64,000 nucleotides of DNA, from assembly GCA_002707025.1 (NCBI GenBank), contig PALG01000026.1, forward strand, positions 164,422-228,421, written 5' to 3'. Position numbers and translations under genes: made by a program. Below the pieces are notes generated by a model. That model saw nothing but the letters and a program-made list of their open reading frames with translations. It was not told the origin of the DNA and searched no databases. Positions 16,953-25,791 of the stretch are shown piece by piece (positions within the stretch are counted from its first letter, which is position 1; the number at the start of each line of letters is the position of its first letter). Source of the DNA: Flavobacteriaceae bacterium (GTDB lineage Bacteria > Bacteroidota > Bacteroidia > Flavobacteriales > Flavobacteriaceae).

Positions 16953-18902
16953 CTACATGATTTGAGAAAGTTGAAAACGTATCTTCAACAATTCCTGAAT
17001 ATCCTTCAAAGGTTTGAAACAGGCCCTTAACTGAAGCTTTTCCATTTTGTTTAAGTCTTCCAAAGGCAAATACCTTCCTGAACTTTCATCGGTAATACCT
17101 TGTTCGGTTCGAAAACGCAATAATAGCTTAAAAGCTTCTTCACAGGATTCAAAAATCGCCGCGTTCTGAGGTTCTTTTTCCTGCAATTCCCGGTACCGTG
17201 CTACCGTACTGTTCTTTCCACTAAGGTTATGGGAGAGAATGAGCACCCTTGCCGCATCAATTAGAGGCATTAGGGCGCGCGCCTTTAAGTCGAATTCATT
17301 TTTGTGCTGGGCGTCCTTTTCTACCACAAACTGCCGAAAAAAGCCTACAGGAGCTGGATTTTGAATGGCGTTCCGGGCCAGATAATTCAAAAATATTTCG
17401 AAAGAACCGATAGAAGAGAAAATATGCTGCGCCAATTGTTCCGAAAGGGACGCCGCTCCATATACTTTTTTAAAATCGAAGAAAATGGTACACAGCATGA
17501 TCGAATCTTCGTCGGGTTGCGTAATCCATTGCTGAAACTGTTTTTTCCATTGAGAGAGCGACAAGCACCATTTTGGGTTACGGGCCATCATATCGGCTGG
17601 GCAGAATTCATACCCTAACGTGTACAAGCCTTCATTAACTTTTTCAGCCAGCTTCAAAAAATATTGCTGCGTGACTTCGTAGTTTGCTTCCGAAACATCT
17701 TCAAAAACCAAGGCATTGTCTTGGTCGGTTAACAGCAATTGTTCATTTCTACCTTGACTCCCCAAGGCCAGCCAAGTAAAGGGCACGGGAGGTTCCGAAG
17801 GCATTTCAGAAAGGGATATATCAATAATCCGTTGCGTTAAGGCATCGTTGATTGCGCCCGATATTTGAGTCACAAAATCCATCGAAGCATTTTGCTGAAT
17901 GTATTTTTCAATAAGTTTGGATAGGTTTTGGCGAATGGACTTTAATTGATCCAAACTTGAGGCCCTTTTGATTTCCTTTAACAAGGTATACGGATTGTTA
18001 CTGCGTAGGGCCACTATATCATGTTCGGAAAGGATCCCTTTTAAACTAGAATTAGACGTTCCCTTTTCGGTAATGCACAAATGAGTGATTTTATGTTGTA
18101 GCATTTGTATTTGAGCCTCGGCGATAGTGATTTCTTCGGAAGCGGTAACCACAGGTGCCGACATAATTTCAGTGACTTTTTTATCGATTGCCACCTTTCC
18201 CGTGGCGACTTTTAACCGCAAATCCTTGTCGGTGATGATCCCTAAAGGCTGTTGGTTTTCTTCAATAATAATAGACCCTACCCGATGCTTTTCCATTATT
18301 AAAGCAGCCTGTTGAATGCTACAATTACTTTTACAGCTAATGGGGTTTTTACTGAAATTTACCAATTGATGGTCAAAATACCCTTCGCTAAAGTCGGCTA
18401 TCTTTTGTGGAAATGAAGCTTGGGAATTTTCAGGAAAATTGACTTGAAAGCTGGTAGTGATAAACTGTGCCAAGGCATCATTGGAATCCATAAACTGCAG
18501 GATTTCGATCACTGGAATACCATATACAATCGATTCTTCATTGGCTATGGCATGTAATTTATAGGCATCTTTTTCGATAATGGCCCGAAGCCCGAAAAGC
18601 TCTCCTTCATCACAAATATTAATCAGTAACTTATTTTCTGTACTAGTAGCATACAACCCAATAGCCCCTTCCTTCACAACAAAAAATTGATTTTTTGAGG
18701 CCTCACCTTGGTAAAAAATGGTTTCACCTTCGTCAAAATACAAGACTTCTGCAGTAAGGGATAGGGCCAGCAGTTCGCTTTCCTTTAAAATATGAAAAGG
18801 AGGAAAATTCTTAAGAAAATCGAAGACCCGTAAGGAGATGGTATTGTTCAACTCTAAAACTTTATGAAATTTCGCGTGTAACTTCTGTAAAACACTCGCC
18901 AA
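16953..18902 (-). CDS. cNMP-binding / CBS / DUF294 nucleotidyltransferase-like protein
   Basis: The 649-residue cytoplasmic protein has four parts: a cyclic-nucleotide-binding (CAP-like) domain at about 30-140 (EGETIFYQGEASKNQFFVVKEGAIGLY), a pair of CBS domains at about 170-300 (IMEKHRVGSIIIEENQQPLGIITDKDLR; then IMSAPVV...ITHLCI), a DUF294 nucleotidyltransferase-like domain at about 330-475 with GSQGRNEQLLLTDQDNALVFED, and a C-terminal DUF294-associated domain. GS..R and D-x-D are the nucleotidyltransferase metal residues, so activity of the GlnD/GlnE kind is conceivable. It would sense nucleotides such as cAMP or ATP/AMP. It is divergent from the zinc-ribbon/HTH gene across 103 bases and heads the transcript with the exonuclease, beside the acetate-uptake genes. 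Confidence 0.9.
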   Translation of the reverse strand: MASVLQKLHAKFHKVLELNNTISLRVFDFLKNFPPFHILKESELLALSLTAEVLYFDEGETIFYQGEASKNQFFVVKEGAIGLYATSTENKLLINICDEGELFGLRAIIEKDAYKLHAIANEESIVYGIPVIEILQFMDSNDALAQFITTSFQVNFPENSQASFPQKIADFSEGYFDHQLVNFSKNPISCKSNCSIQQAALIMEKHRVGSIIIEENQQPLGIITDKDLRLKVATGKVAIDKKVTEIMSAPVVTASEEITIAEAQIQMLQHKITHLCITEKGTSNSSLKGILSEHDIVALRSNNPYTLLKEIKRASSLDQLKSIRQNLSKLIEKYIQQNASMDFVTQISGAINDALTQRIIDISLSEMPSEPPVPFTWLALGSQGRNEQLLLTDQDNALVFEDVSEANYEVTQQYFLKLAEKVNEGLYTLGYEFCPADMMARNPKWCLSLSQWKKQFQQWITQPDEDSIMLCTIFFDFKKVYGAASLSEQLAQHIFSSIGSFEIFLNYLARNAIQNPAPVGFFRQFVVEKDAQHKNEFDLKARALMPLIDAARVLILSHNLSGKNSTVARYRELQEKEPQNAAIFESCEEAFKLLLRFRTEQGITDESSGRYLPLEDLNKMEKLQLRACFKPLKDIQELLKIRFQLSQIM

Positions 18903-18981
18903 ATGAAGGTTATCCCTTTATTTTTCTAAGACAAGTTAGAAAAATATTTTAGTATTTATTTAACAATTATTGCCAAATTAG

Positions 18982-19000
18982 TATATTTATGCTAAATATA
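18982..19000. promoter_or_regulatory. Palindrome TATATTTA-TGC-TAAATATA, possible operator
   Basis: A perfect 8-bp inverted repeat with a 3-base spacer ends 5 bases before the ATG of the zinc-ribbon/HTH gene, in the region shared with the divergent cNMP/CBS/DUF294 gene. It could be an autoregulatory site. The region is very AT-rich, so chance is a real alternative. Confidence 0.35.
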
Positions 19001-19005
19001 TATAC

Positions 19006-19425
19006 ATGAAAATTGAACTCTGCCCCAATTGTGGTTCCCAAGACTACGTGAAGAGTGGAATAGTTGCTGAAAGACAGCGCTACAAATGTAAAAAATGCAA
19101 CTATTATTTTACGGTTAATAAGCTTGGAAAGAAGATAGACGATTACTACGTTAATAAAGCACTGCAGCTATATTTGGAGGGACTCACGTATCGTGAAATT
19201 GAACGTATTCTTGGGGTTTCCCATGTAAGCATCATGAATTGGGTGAAAAAGTACAATATTAAACGGCCTTATCATGGCGACTACCACCCTACCTACAAAA
19301 TTTTAAATGCCTCGGAGCTATCCCTTTTCTTTCAAAAACCAGAAAACTTATCAGGTGCTGGAGTGATTATAACCGAGTTGGGGGATAAGTTTATGCTTAT
19401 AAAATGGGAGCGTTTCAAAGATTAA
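19006..19425 (+). CDS. Zinc-ribbon plus HTH DNA-binding protein of transposase (IS1/InsA-like) origin
   Basis: The 139-residue protein has an N-terminal zinc ribbon (Cys6, Cys9, Cys28, Cys31) and a helix-turn-helix at about 52-85 (EGLTYREIERILGVSHVSIMNWVKKY), the layout of the DNA-binding half of IS1/IS1595-type transposases. No DDE catalytic domain follows: the last 50 residues are a short unrelated tail ending KWERFKD, and there are no terminal inverted repeats or target duplications that I can see. It is therefore better read as a domesticated regulator than as a mobile element. Its position at the head of the porin-symporter-kinase-acs set suggests that it controls them; this is inference. 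Confidence 0.8.
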   Translation: MKIELCPNCGSQDYVKSGIVAERQRYKCKKCNYYFTVNKLGKKIDDYYVNKALQLYLEGLTYREIERILGVSHVSIMNWVKKYNIKRPYHGDYHPTYKILNASELSLFFQKPENLSGAGVIITELGDKFMLIKWERFKD

Positions 19426-19508
19426 CTATAATTAGTTAGCAAAAATATATATTACTTTTTATTGCACTCATACTTTTTTGGAGATTAGTACTGCACACAA
19501 GACCAATT

Positions 19509-19525
19509 ATTAATTCAAAATTAAT
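19509..19525. promoter_or_regulatory. Inverted repeat ATTAATT-CAA-AATTAAT upstream of porin
   Basis: A perfect 7-bp inverted repeat with a 3-base spacer lies 12 bases before the porin ATG. Its half-site length and spacer resemble the palindrome before the HTH gene, although the sequence differs. It might be a regulator site; the AT richness weakens the case. Confidence 0.25.
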
Positions 19526-19537
19526 CGACCAAAAATT

Positions 19538-20758
19538 ATGAGAAAACGATCACTTATTCTGTTAGGGCTCTGTTTTTTTGCCTTTCAGAATGCCTTCGCT
19601 CAAGGCTCCCCGGATTATGGCGGCGGACTCAAGGTGAAGTTTGATGAGGAAGGCAATAAATACCTTCGCATCATTTCTTGGGCGCAAGTTCAAGCTACCT
19701 ACACCGATGAGGTTCCCGACAATGTGAGCCATTTAGGTTTTAACTTAAGAAGGGCCCGTATTCTGGCCTTTTCACAAATCACCAAAGACTTTTTAATCTT
19801 AACACATTTTGGGTTAAATAGCCTTAACTCGAATACCTTAAGTCCGGTTGGAAAAGGAGAGGGCTCCCAGCTCTTCTTCCACGATGTTTGGGCACAGTAT
19901 TCTTTGGGAAGCGACCATGCTGTAGGAGGCGGGTTACACTATTGGAACGGAATTTCAAGATTAAACAATCAAAGTACCCTCAATATGATGACGCTGGACA
20001 ACAATCGTCAATCGTGGGCCACTATTGGATTATCCGATCAATTTGCAAGGCACATTGGGGTGTATGCCAAAGGAAAGTTTGGAAAGCTTCAGTACAGAGT
20101 AGCTATTAACGATGCCATTACCAACGGACTTGATGGTCGGGACCCTGAAGCTGGAGGTCCAGCTGTTTACGGCGGAAAAAGACTCTTAGGCTCTCAAGAT
20201 GCCGGGTTTGCTTATGCAGGTTATTTCGATTTCAACATCTTGGATCAGGAGTCTAATTTTCTTCCCTTTAAAGTAGGAACCTATCTAGGGACCAAAAAAG
20301 TTTTCAATGTTGGGGCTGGTTTCTTTTTACATCCTAGCGGATCTGTAATGGTGGAAAATGGAGAACTGAAAGGCGAAGATGTTGCTATTTTTGCCGTGGA
20401 CGCCTTTTATGATGCTCCTCTTGGTGAAAACGGAAGTGCGATTACCGGCTATGCTACGTTTCAGTCTAACGATTATGGAACCAATTACCTTTTTAGCGCC
20501 TACGGAACCGGAAGCATGATCTATGGCCATGCAGGCTATGCCCTTCCGGGAAAAGATAAGAAAGTGCGTTTTCAACCTTATGCTTCCTTTGCTTCTAACA
20601 GTTATGATGCAGTGGATGACAATAGAAATGTCTTCGGAATTGGTGCCAATGCTTTCTTTAGTGGGCACAATTCAAAATTAACCTTAGAATATCAAAATCA
20701 AAAATTTGGGGACAGCGAACAGGGTACTGTAACCTTGCAAGCCATGATTTACCTATAA
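19538..20758 (+). CDS. Outer-membrane porin-like beta-barrel protein
   Basis: The 406-residue protein has a signal peptide (1 to about 21, ending NAFA-Q) and then a beta-rich sequence of alternating aromatic/hydrophobic strands with polar turns, finishing on the aromatic-rich strand TVTLQAMIYL, typical of an outer-membrane barrel. The domain LRIISWAQVQATYTDEV...HLGFNLRRARILAFSQITKDF resembles the O/P-type porin families (phosphate-selective-porin-like), but specificity cannot be read from sequence. The symporter small subunit follows after 10 bases, so it probably lets acetate or another small acid cross the outer membrane. Confidence 0.8.
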   Translation: MRKRSLILLGLCFFAFQNAFAQGSPDYGGGLKVKFDEEGNKYLRIISWAQVQATYTDEVPDNVSHLGFNLRRARILAFSQITKDFLILTHFGLNSLNSNTLSPVGKGEGSQLFFHDVWAQYSLGSDHAVGGGLHYWNGISRLNNQSTLNMMTLDNNRQSWATIGLSDQFARHIGVYAKGKFGKLQYRVAINDAITNGLDGRDPEAGGPAVYGGKRLLGSQDAGFAYAGYFDFNILDQESNFLPFKVGTYLGTKKVFNVGAGFFLHPSGSVMVENGELKGEDVAIFAVDAFYDAPLGENGSAITGYATFQSNDYGTNYLFSAYGTGSMIYGHAGYALPGKDKKVRFQPYASFASNSYDAVDDNRNVFGIGANAFFSGHNSKLTLEYQNQKFGDSEQGTVTLQAMIYL

Positions 20759-20768
20759 GCTTTTCACT

Positions 20769-21026
20769 ATGACAGATAAAAACAAAGCAGTAGCCTATTG
20801 GAAAGAGAACTTAAAATACCTCTTAATACTACTCCTCATTTGGTTTGTGGTTTCCTATGGCTGCGGAATTTTATTCCGCGAAGAATTGAACAATATCCGT
20901 TTGGGCGGTTTTAAACTAGGGTTCTGGTTTGCCCAACAAGGATCTATTTACGTATTCGTAGTACTCATTTTTGTGTACGTAAGACTAATGAATAAACTCG
21001 ATAAAAAATACGGTTACAACGAGTAA
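20769..21026 (+). CDS. DUF4212 small subunit of a sodium:solute symporter
   Basis: The 85-residue protein has two hydrophobic segments (about 17-37 and 50-75) and an N-terminal AYWKENLKYLLILLLIWF sequence characteristic of DUF4212, a small membrane protein found next to VC_2705-type sodium:solute symporters. It lies 10 bases after the porin and 24 bases before the symporter, and probably acts as the symporter's accessory subunit. Confidence 0.9.
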   Translation: MTDKNKAVAYWKENLKYLLILLLIWFVVSYGCGILFREELNNIRLGGFKLGFWFAQQGSIYVFVVLIFVYVRLMNKLDKKYGYNE

Positions 21027-21050
21027 CCCTTAACTAAAAAAACTAACATT

Positions 21051-22817
21051 ATGAGCGTTCAAGTTTGGACATGGATTTTAGTAGGGGTTACTTTCGCCCT
21101 CTATTTTGGAATTGCAATCTGGGCCCGTGCGGGTTCCACGAAAGAGTTTTACGTAGCTGGAGGAGGAGTTTCCCCTCTAGCGAACGGTATGGCAACAGCT
21201 GCCGATTGGATGAGTGCCGCTTCTTTTATATCGATGGCCGGAATTATTTCCTTTGCCGGATACGATGGGTCGGTATATTTAATGGGTTGGACCGGTGGCT
21301 ATGTATTACTGGCCTTACTACTGGCACCTTATTTAAGGAAATTTGGAAAGTTCACGGTACCCGATTTCATTGGAGATCGCTACTATTCCAATACTGCGCG
21401 AACCGTTGCCGTAATTTGTGCCTTAATCGTTTCATTTACCTACGTGGCAGGACAAATGCGTGGCGTAGGGATTGTATTTTCACAATTCTTACAGGTACCT
21501 ATTAACTCAGGGGTAGTTATCGGGATGGCAGTGGTGTTAGTCTTTGCCTTCCTGGGAGGAATGAAAGGAATTACCTATACCCAAGTAGCGCAATACTGCG
21601 TGTTGATCTTTGCCTTTATGGTACCGGCATTTTTTATCTCGATGCAGATGACAGGCAACCCAATTCCTCAAATTGGGATGGGAGGTACCGTAGAAGATGG
21701 CACCTATCTTTTGGAAAAGTTAGACACCTTACACACTCAATTAGGATTTAAGGAGTATACCTCAGGGACCAAAAGCACCTGGGATGTGTTTGCCATCACT
21801 TTGGCATTGATGGTAGGAACGGCTGGGTTACCCCACGTGATTGTTCGCTTCTTTACCGTACCCAAGGTAAAAGACGCTAGGAAATCGGCTGGATTGGCTT
21901 TGCTATTTATAGCAATTCTCTACACTACAGCTCCTGCTATCGCTGTATTTGCCAGAACCAACCTTATCGAAACCGTGAGCAATACCGAATACACCCAAGT
22001 TCCTGATTGGTTCAAAAATTGGGAAGATACCGGACTCATTGCTTGGAGCGACAAAAATGAGGATGGAAAAATTCAATATGTAGCGGGAAGCTCCATTGAT
22101 GGAAAAAAACCAGAATTCACCAACGAAAGGGGCGCTCACGGGGAGCGATTGATTTCCAATGCTAATGGAGAAGCCAACGAATTGTATGTAGATCGGGATA
22201 TCATGGTATTAGCCAACCCAGAAATTGCCAAGCTTCCCAATTGGGTAATTGCCTTGGTAGCTGCCGGAGGATTGGCCGCAGCACTTTCAACTGCTGCAGG
22301 ATTGTTATTGGTGATATCGACATCTATTTCCCACGATTTAATCAAAAAACAATTAAAACCCGATATTTCTGAAAAAGGAGAGCTCTGGGCAGCACGTTTT
22401 GCCATCTTAGGAGCTATAATAATTGCAGGCTACTTCGGAATCAATCCGCCGGGATTTGTGGCAGCCGTGGTGGCTTTGGCCTTCGGGCTCGCAGCAGCTT
22501 CATTCTTCCCTGCTATTATTTTAGGGATTTTTGACAAGAGGATGAACAAACAAGGCGCCATTACTGGAATGATCGTAGGAATTGTATTGATGCTTTTCTA
22601 TATGATGAAATTCAAGTTGGATATGTTTGGTGGAGGCACCCCAGACGATTGGTGGTTTGGTACCTCTCCAGAAGGATTTGGAACTATTGCCATGGTCGTG
22701 AACGTAGTGATTTCAGTAGTCATTTCAAGATTGACCCCTGCCCCACCACAAAATGTGCAGGAAATTGTAGAAAATATTAGGATACCTAGTGGTGCCGGTG
22801 AAGCCCATCAGCACTAA
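21051..22817 (+). CDS. Sodium:solute (acetate-type) symporter, VC_2705 family
   Basis: The 588-residue inner-membrane protein has about 13 hydrophobic segments and SSS-family motifs: GSTKEFYVAGGGVSPLANGMATAADWMSAASFI (about 28-62), FGKFTVPDFIGDRYYS, ALIVSFTYVAGQMRGVGIVFS and a sodium-site region ALSTAAGLLLVISTSISHDL. This closely resembles the cation/acetate symporters (ActP-like) but is the DUF4212-associated subtype. A hydrophilic insert of about 80 residues (roughly 300-390) lies in one loop. The neighbours (two acyl-CoA synthetases, a CrbS-like kinase) point to acetate or propionate as substrate. A strong terminator follows. Confidence 0.9.
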   Translation: MSVQVWTWILVGVTFALYFGIAIWARAGSTKEFYVAGGGVSPLANGMATAADWMSAASFISMAGIISFAGYDGSVYLMGWTGGYVLLALLLAPYLRKFGKFTVPDFIGDRYYSNTARTVAVICALIVSFTYVAGQMRGVGIVFSQFLQVPINSGVVIGMAVVLVFAFLGGMKGITYTQVAQYCVLIFAFMVPAFFISMQMTGNPIPQIGMGGTVEDGTYLLEKLDTLHTQLGFKEYTSGTKSTWDVFAITLALMVGTAGLPHVIVRFFTVPKVKDARKSAGLALLFIAILYTTAPAIAVFARTNLIETVSNTEYTQVPDWFKNWEDTGLIAWSDKNEDGKIQYVAGSSIDGKKPEFTNERGAHGERLISNANGEANELYVDRDIMVLANPEIAKLPNWVIALVAAGGLAAALSTAAGLLLVISTSISHDLIKKQLKPDISEKGELWAARFAILGAIIIAGYFGINPPGFVAAVVALAFGLAAASFFPAIILGIFDKRMNKQGAITGMIVGIVLMLFYMMKFKLDMFGGGTPDDWWFGTSPEGFGTIAMVVNVVISVVISRLTPAPPQNVQEIVENIRIPSGAGEAHQH

Positions 22818-22844
22818 GTAAGGTGGTTTGGTTTTTAGCTGAAT

Positions 22845-22875
22845 AAAACAGCGCCTTTAAAAGGCGCTGTTTTTG
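22845..22875 (+). terminator. Rho-independent terminator after the symporter
   Basis: AAAACAGCGCCTTT pairs with AAAGGCGCTGTTTT across a very tight turn, followed by T residues. It separates the porin-symporter transcript from the kinase genes. Confidence 0.88.
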
Positions 22876-22884
22876 TAATTTTAG

Positions 22885-22892
22885 TATCTTTC
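22885..22892 (+). promoter_or_regulatory. Possible -7 element (TATCTTTC)
   Basis: The same near-consensus octamer as at 6655 sits 7 bases before the ATG at 22900, just past the terminator, so a new transcript for the kinase genes may start here, nearly leaderless. Confidence 0.3.
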
Positions 22893-22899
22893 AAAAACT

Positions 22900-23094
22900 A
22901 TGAAAAAACGCCACGAACAAAAACTGGTCATTCTTTCCTTAGCACTTCTAGCAATGCTAAATGTCCCTATTTTATTGATTTTTAATTTTGAAGGAAGCAT
23001 GGGAGGGATTCCTGTTTTTTATGTTTATTGCTTTGGTGTCTGGGCCATATCCATTCTCATTTCCTATATTGTTTTAAAGAGGCATTATGAGTAA
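22900..23094 (+). CDS. Small membrane protein before the symporter-fused kinase
   Basis: The 64-residue protein is basic at the N-terminus (MKKRHEQK) and has two hydrophobic segments (about 10-27 and 37-58). I do not recognise a named family with certainty; it resembles the small two-segment partners (DUF3311 type) of symporter-like proteins. It overlaps the kinase gene by 8 bases (ATGAGTAA), so the two are translationally coupled, and it may associate with the kinase's symporter domain. Confidence 0.65.
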   Translation: MKKRHEQKLVILSLALLAMLNVPILLIFNFEGSMGGIPVFYVYCFGVWAISILISYIVLKRHYE

Positions 23095-25774
23095 CTATGT
23101 GCTTTTCATAATTATTATTTGCTATTTGGCGGTGTTGTTTTACATCGCTTTTTTAGCGGAAAAAAATTCGAAAAGCAAGTGGGTAAACAACCCCTACATT
23201 TACACCTTGTCCCTCGCCGTATATTGTTCTGCTTGGACTTACTACGGAAGTATTGGCGTAGCCGCCAATTCTGGGATCAATTTCCTTCCCATTTATTTAG
23301 GTCCTGTTATTGCCTTTCCCTTATGGATTGTACTGCTTAGAAAGGTGATGCGTATTTCGAAGCAACACAAAATATCTTCCATAGCCGACTTTGTCTCACT
23401 TCGGTATGGCAACAGTCGCTTTTTAGGAGCGTTAATCACCCTTATTTGTGTGATTGGTACCGTACCCTATATTTCACTTCAGTTGAAAGCTGTTTCAGAA
23501 ACCTTTCAAATTATTAGCGATGACAGTAGTTATGTGGCTTCAGGCATCTATGACGATTCCACATTGTATATCGCGGTATTGCTGGCGGTGTTTGCCGCTT
23601 TCTTCGGAACCCAACAAACCGATGCTTCCGAAAAACACCGAGGGATTGTTACTTCCGTAGCTTTCGAATCCATTTTAAAACTGGTCTTTTTCCTTGTTAT
23701 TGGAGCCTATGTTACCTTCTACTTGTTTGATGGAACCTCCGATATTTACCAACAGATTTCTTCCGTAGAAAATTTTAAAAAACTTACCCACATCCAGGGA
23801 ATGGAAGGTGGATTTAACTGGTTTCTTACAATGGGGCTCTCCTTTTTCGCTATTTTTCTACTACCACGTCAATTTCAGGTTTCCGTAGTAGAAAATAGTC
23901 GTGAGAAACATTTAAAAAAGGCCATTTGGCTCTTCCCGCTATACCTCATCCTCTTCAATGTTTTTGTTATTTTTATTGCATGGGGTGGAAAGATCACCTT
24001 TGGCGACACGGTGAATGCCGATTATTTTACGCTATTGCTCCCCTTGAAAGAAGGAAATACTTTTTTAGCAACTTTGGTCTTTCTAGGAGGATTTTCTGCG
24101 GTAATTTCTATGGTGGTGGTTTCTACGTTAGCGCTTTCCACCATGGTAAGTAACAACTTGGTGATTCCGTATGGTTTCCTTAGCAAATTCAGTGAAGGGG
24201 AATCAGAAAAAAATTCCAAATACATCAAAAACATCCGCCGAATTTCTATTTTCCTTATCATCATTGCGGCTTACCTTTTCTACGTGAATTTTTCCATTGA
24301 GCTTTCCTTGATTTCGATCGGGCTCATTTCCTTTGTCATCATTTCACAACTGGCCCCTTCTTTTTTTATTGGGCTATATTGGAATAGGGCTTCTTCAAAA
24401 GCTACGATCATTGGGATTTTAGTCGGTTTTATCGTGACTGCATATACGCTCATTTTGCCTTTTACGCTGGAAGCTTTCACAGGATATGCCAGCTTTACCC
24501 ACGACGGCCCTTTTGGGATAGCTCTTTTAAAACCTTATGAGCTCTTCGGAATTGATTTTCTTTCACCGCCCGCACATGCTTTTTTTTGGAGTCTATTGCT
24601 GAACACCTTCTGCTACCTTACTTTTTCTTTGCTTCAGAAAGGAAATTATCGGGAACGTAACTATGCCGAAATGTTTGTGGACAGTAAAAACTATTCCTAT
24701 CTACAGGACAGTGCTTTGGTATGGAAAGGGGAAGCCTATGTAGCCGATATTAGAAATGTACTTACCAAATTTCTTGGGGAACAGCGTACGCAAAGAGCCT
24801 TGAATCTTTTCTTTAATAAATACAAAATTCCCAAAGACACCCAAATGGCCGATGCCCGACTTATCAATTTTTCTGAAAAATTACTTACGGGTAGTATTGG
24901 AAGTGCCTCTGCCAAGATTCTTATTGCAGGAGTAGTGAAAGAACAAGAGATTAGCTTGGTGGAAGTACTGAAGATTTTAGAAGAGTCCAAGGACAATATC
25001 TCCAAAAATAAACTGCTCAAGGAAAAATCGGACGAACTTACCGAAATGACCCAGAAACTGAAATCGGCAAACCTAGAATTGGTTGAAAAAGACAAGCAGA
25101 AAGATGAATTCCTCGATACCGTGGCGCACGAACTGAAAACCCCACTTACAGGGATAAGGGCAGCAACTGAATTGTTATTGGACGACGAAGACATGCCTTC
25201 CGAAATAAAGGCGCAGTTTTTAAGCAATATTTTAAGCGATAGTGAACGGTTAGGGCGCCTCATTCACAACATATTGGATTTCGAAAAACTATCCACAGGA
25301 AGGGAACAAATCAATAAAACCAAAAACGATTTAAAAGTCACCATTTTGAAAGCTGTCAATAGCATGGAGCATCTGGCACAAAAAAAAGGCATCAAAATTA
25401 TTTGTCATCCTTTGGAGAATGTTATTGTTAGTTATGATGAAGACCGTATCATGCAAGTAATGACCAATTTACTAGGGAATGCTTTGAAATTTACTCCTGA
25501 AGGTAAAGGAAAAATCACTTTAAGTTGTGAGGCTAAGAAAAAATGGGCGAAAGTCACTGTCACCGATAATGGCAAAGGGATTCCTGAAGAAGACATCCTC
25601 TATATTTTTGATAAATTTTACCAATCCAAAAATCAAAATACCAAAAAACCTGTAGGCAGCGGAATGGGACTGGCCATCTGTAAAAATATTATTGAAAAGC
25701 ACCACGGAAAAATTTATGCCAAAAAGAACAATAAATCAGGTGCGACCCTTGTTTTTAAGCTGCCTTTTAAGTAA
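23087..25774 (+). CDS. Sodium:solute-symporter-fused sensor histidine kinase (CrbS-like)
   Basis: The 895-residue protein joins a complete SSS transporter-like domain (residues 1 to about 490, roughly 13 membrane segments; VYCSAWTYYGSIGVAANSG and FGTQQTDASEKHRGIVTSVAFES are typical) to a linker/STAC-like and coiled region (about 530-665) and a kinase core. The H box is DEFLDTVAHELKTPLTG with His681; the N box is MQVMTNLLGNALKF and the G boxes are TDNGKGIPEEDILYIFDKFY and GSGMGLAICKNI. CrbS-type kinases control acs in Vibrio and Pseudomonas, so the tandem with a receiver protein and two acyl-CoA synthetases supports sensing of acetate flux. I see no PAS domain. Confidence 0.92.
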   Translation: MSNYVLFIIIICYLAVLFYIAFLAEKNSKSKWVNNPYIYTLSLAVYCSAWTYYGSIGVAANSGINFLPIYLGPVIAFPLWIVLLRKVMRISKQHKISSIADFVSLRYGNSRFLGALITLICVIGTVPYISLQLKAVSETFQIISDDSSYVASGIYDDSTLYIAVLLAVFAAFFGTQQTDASEKHRGIVTSVAFESILKLVFFLVIGAYVTFYLFDGTSDIYQQISSVENFKKLTHIQGMEGGFNWFLTMGLSFFAIFLLPRQFQVSVVENSREKHLKKAIWLFPLYLILFNVFVIFIAWGGKITFGDTVNADYFTLLLPLKEGNTFLATLVFLGGFSAVISMVVVSTLALSTMVSNNLVIPYGFLSKFSEGESEKNSKYIKNIRRISIFLIIIAAYLFYVNFSIELSLISIGLISFVIISQLAPSFFIGLYWNRASSKATIIGILVGFIVTAYTLILPFTLEAFTGYASFTHDGPFGIALLKPYELFGIDFLSPPAHAFFWSLLLNTFCYLTFSLLQKGNYRERNYAEMFVDSKNYSYLQDSALVWKGEAYVADIRNVLTKFLGEQRTQRALNLFFNKYKIPKDTQMADARLINFSEKLLTGSIGSASAKILIAGVVKEQEISLVEVLKILEESKDNISKNKLLKEKSDELTEMTQKLKSANLELVEKDKQKDEFLDTVAHELKTPLTGIRAATELLLDDEDMPSEIKAQFLSNILSDSERLGRLIHNILDFEKLSTGREQINKTKNDLKVTILKAVNSMEHLAQKKGIKIICHPLENVIVSYDEDRIMQVMTNLLGNALKFTPEGKGKITLSCEAKKKWAKVTVTDNGKGIPEEDILYIFDKFYQSKNQNTKKPVGSGMGLAICKNIIEKHHGKIYAKKNNKSGATLVFKLPFK

Positions 25775-25791
25775 ATTGCTAACTGAAAATC

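Noticed and set aside
19006..19425. Active insertion sequence at the zinc-ribbon/HTH gene
   Set aside because: No catalytic domain, terminal inverted repeats or target duplications are visible, and the surrounding gene set is functionally coherent.
19423..19438. TAACTA-TAAT-TAGTTA inverted repeat at the stop of the HTH gene
   Set aside because: The stem is short and AT-only apart from two pairs and lacks a T run; probably chance.
24736..25263. A 175-codon open frame on the minus strand within the kinase gene
   Set aside because: It is Ser-rich, has no recognisable domain and lies fully antisense to the well-conserved linker and H-box of the kinase; it is a codon-bias shadow.
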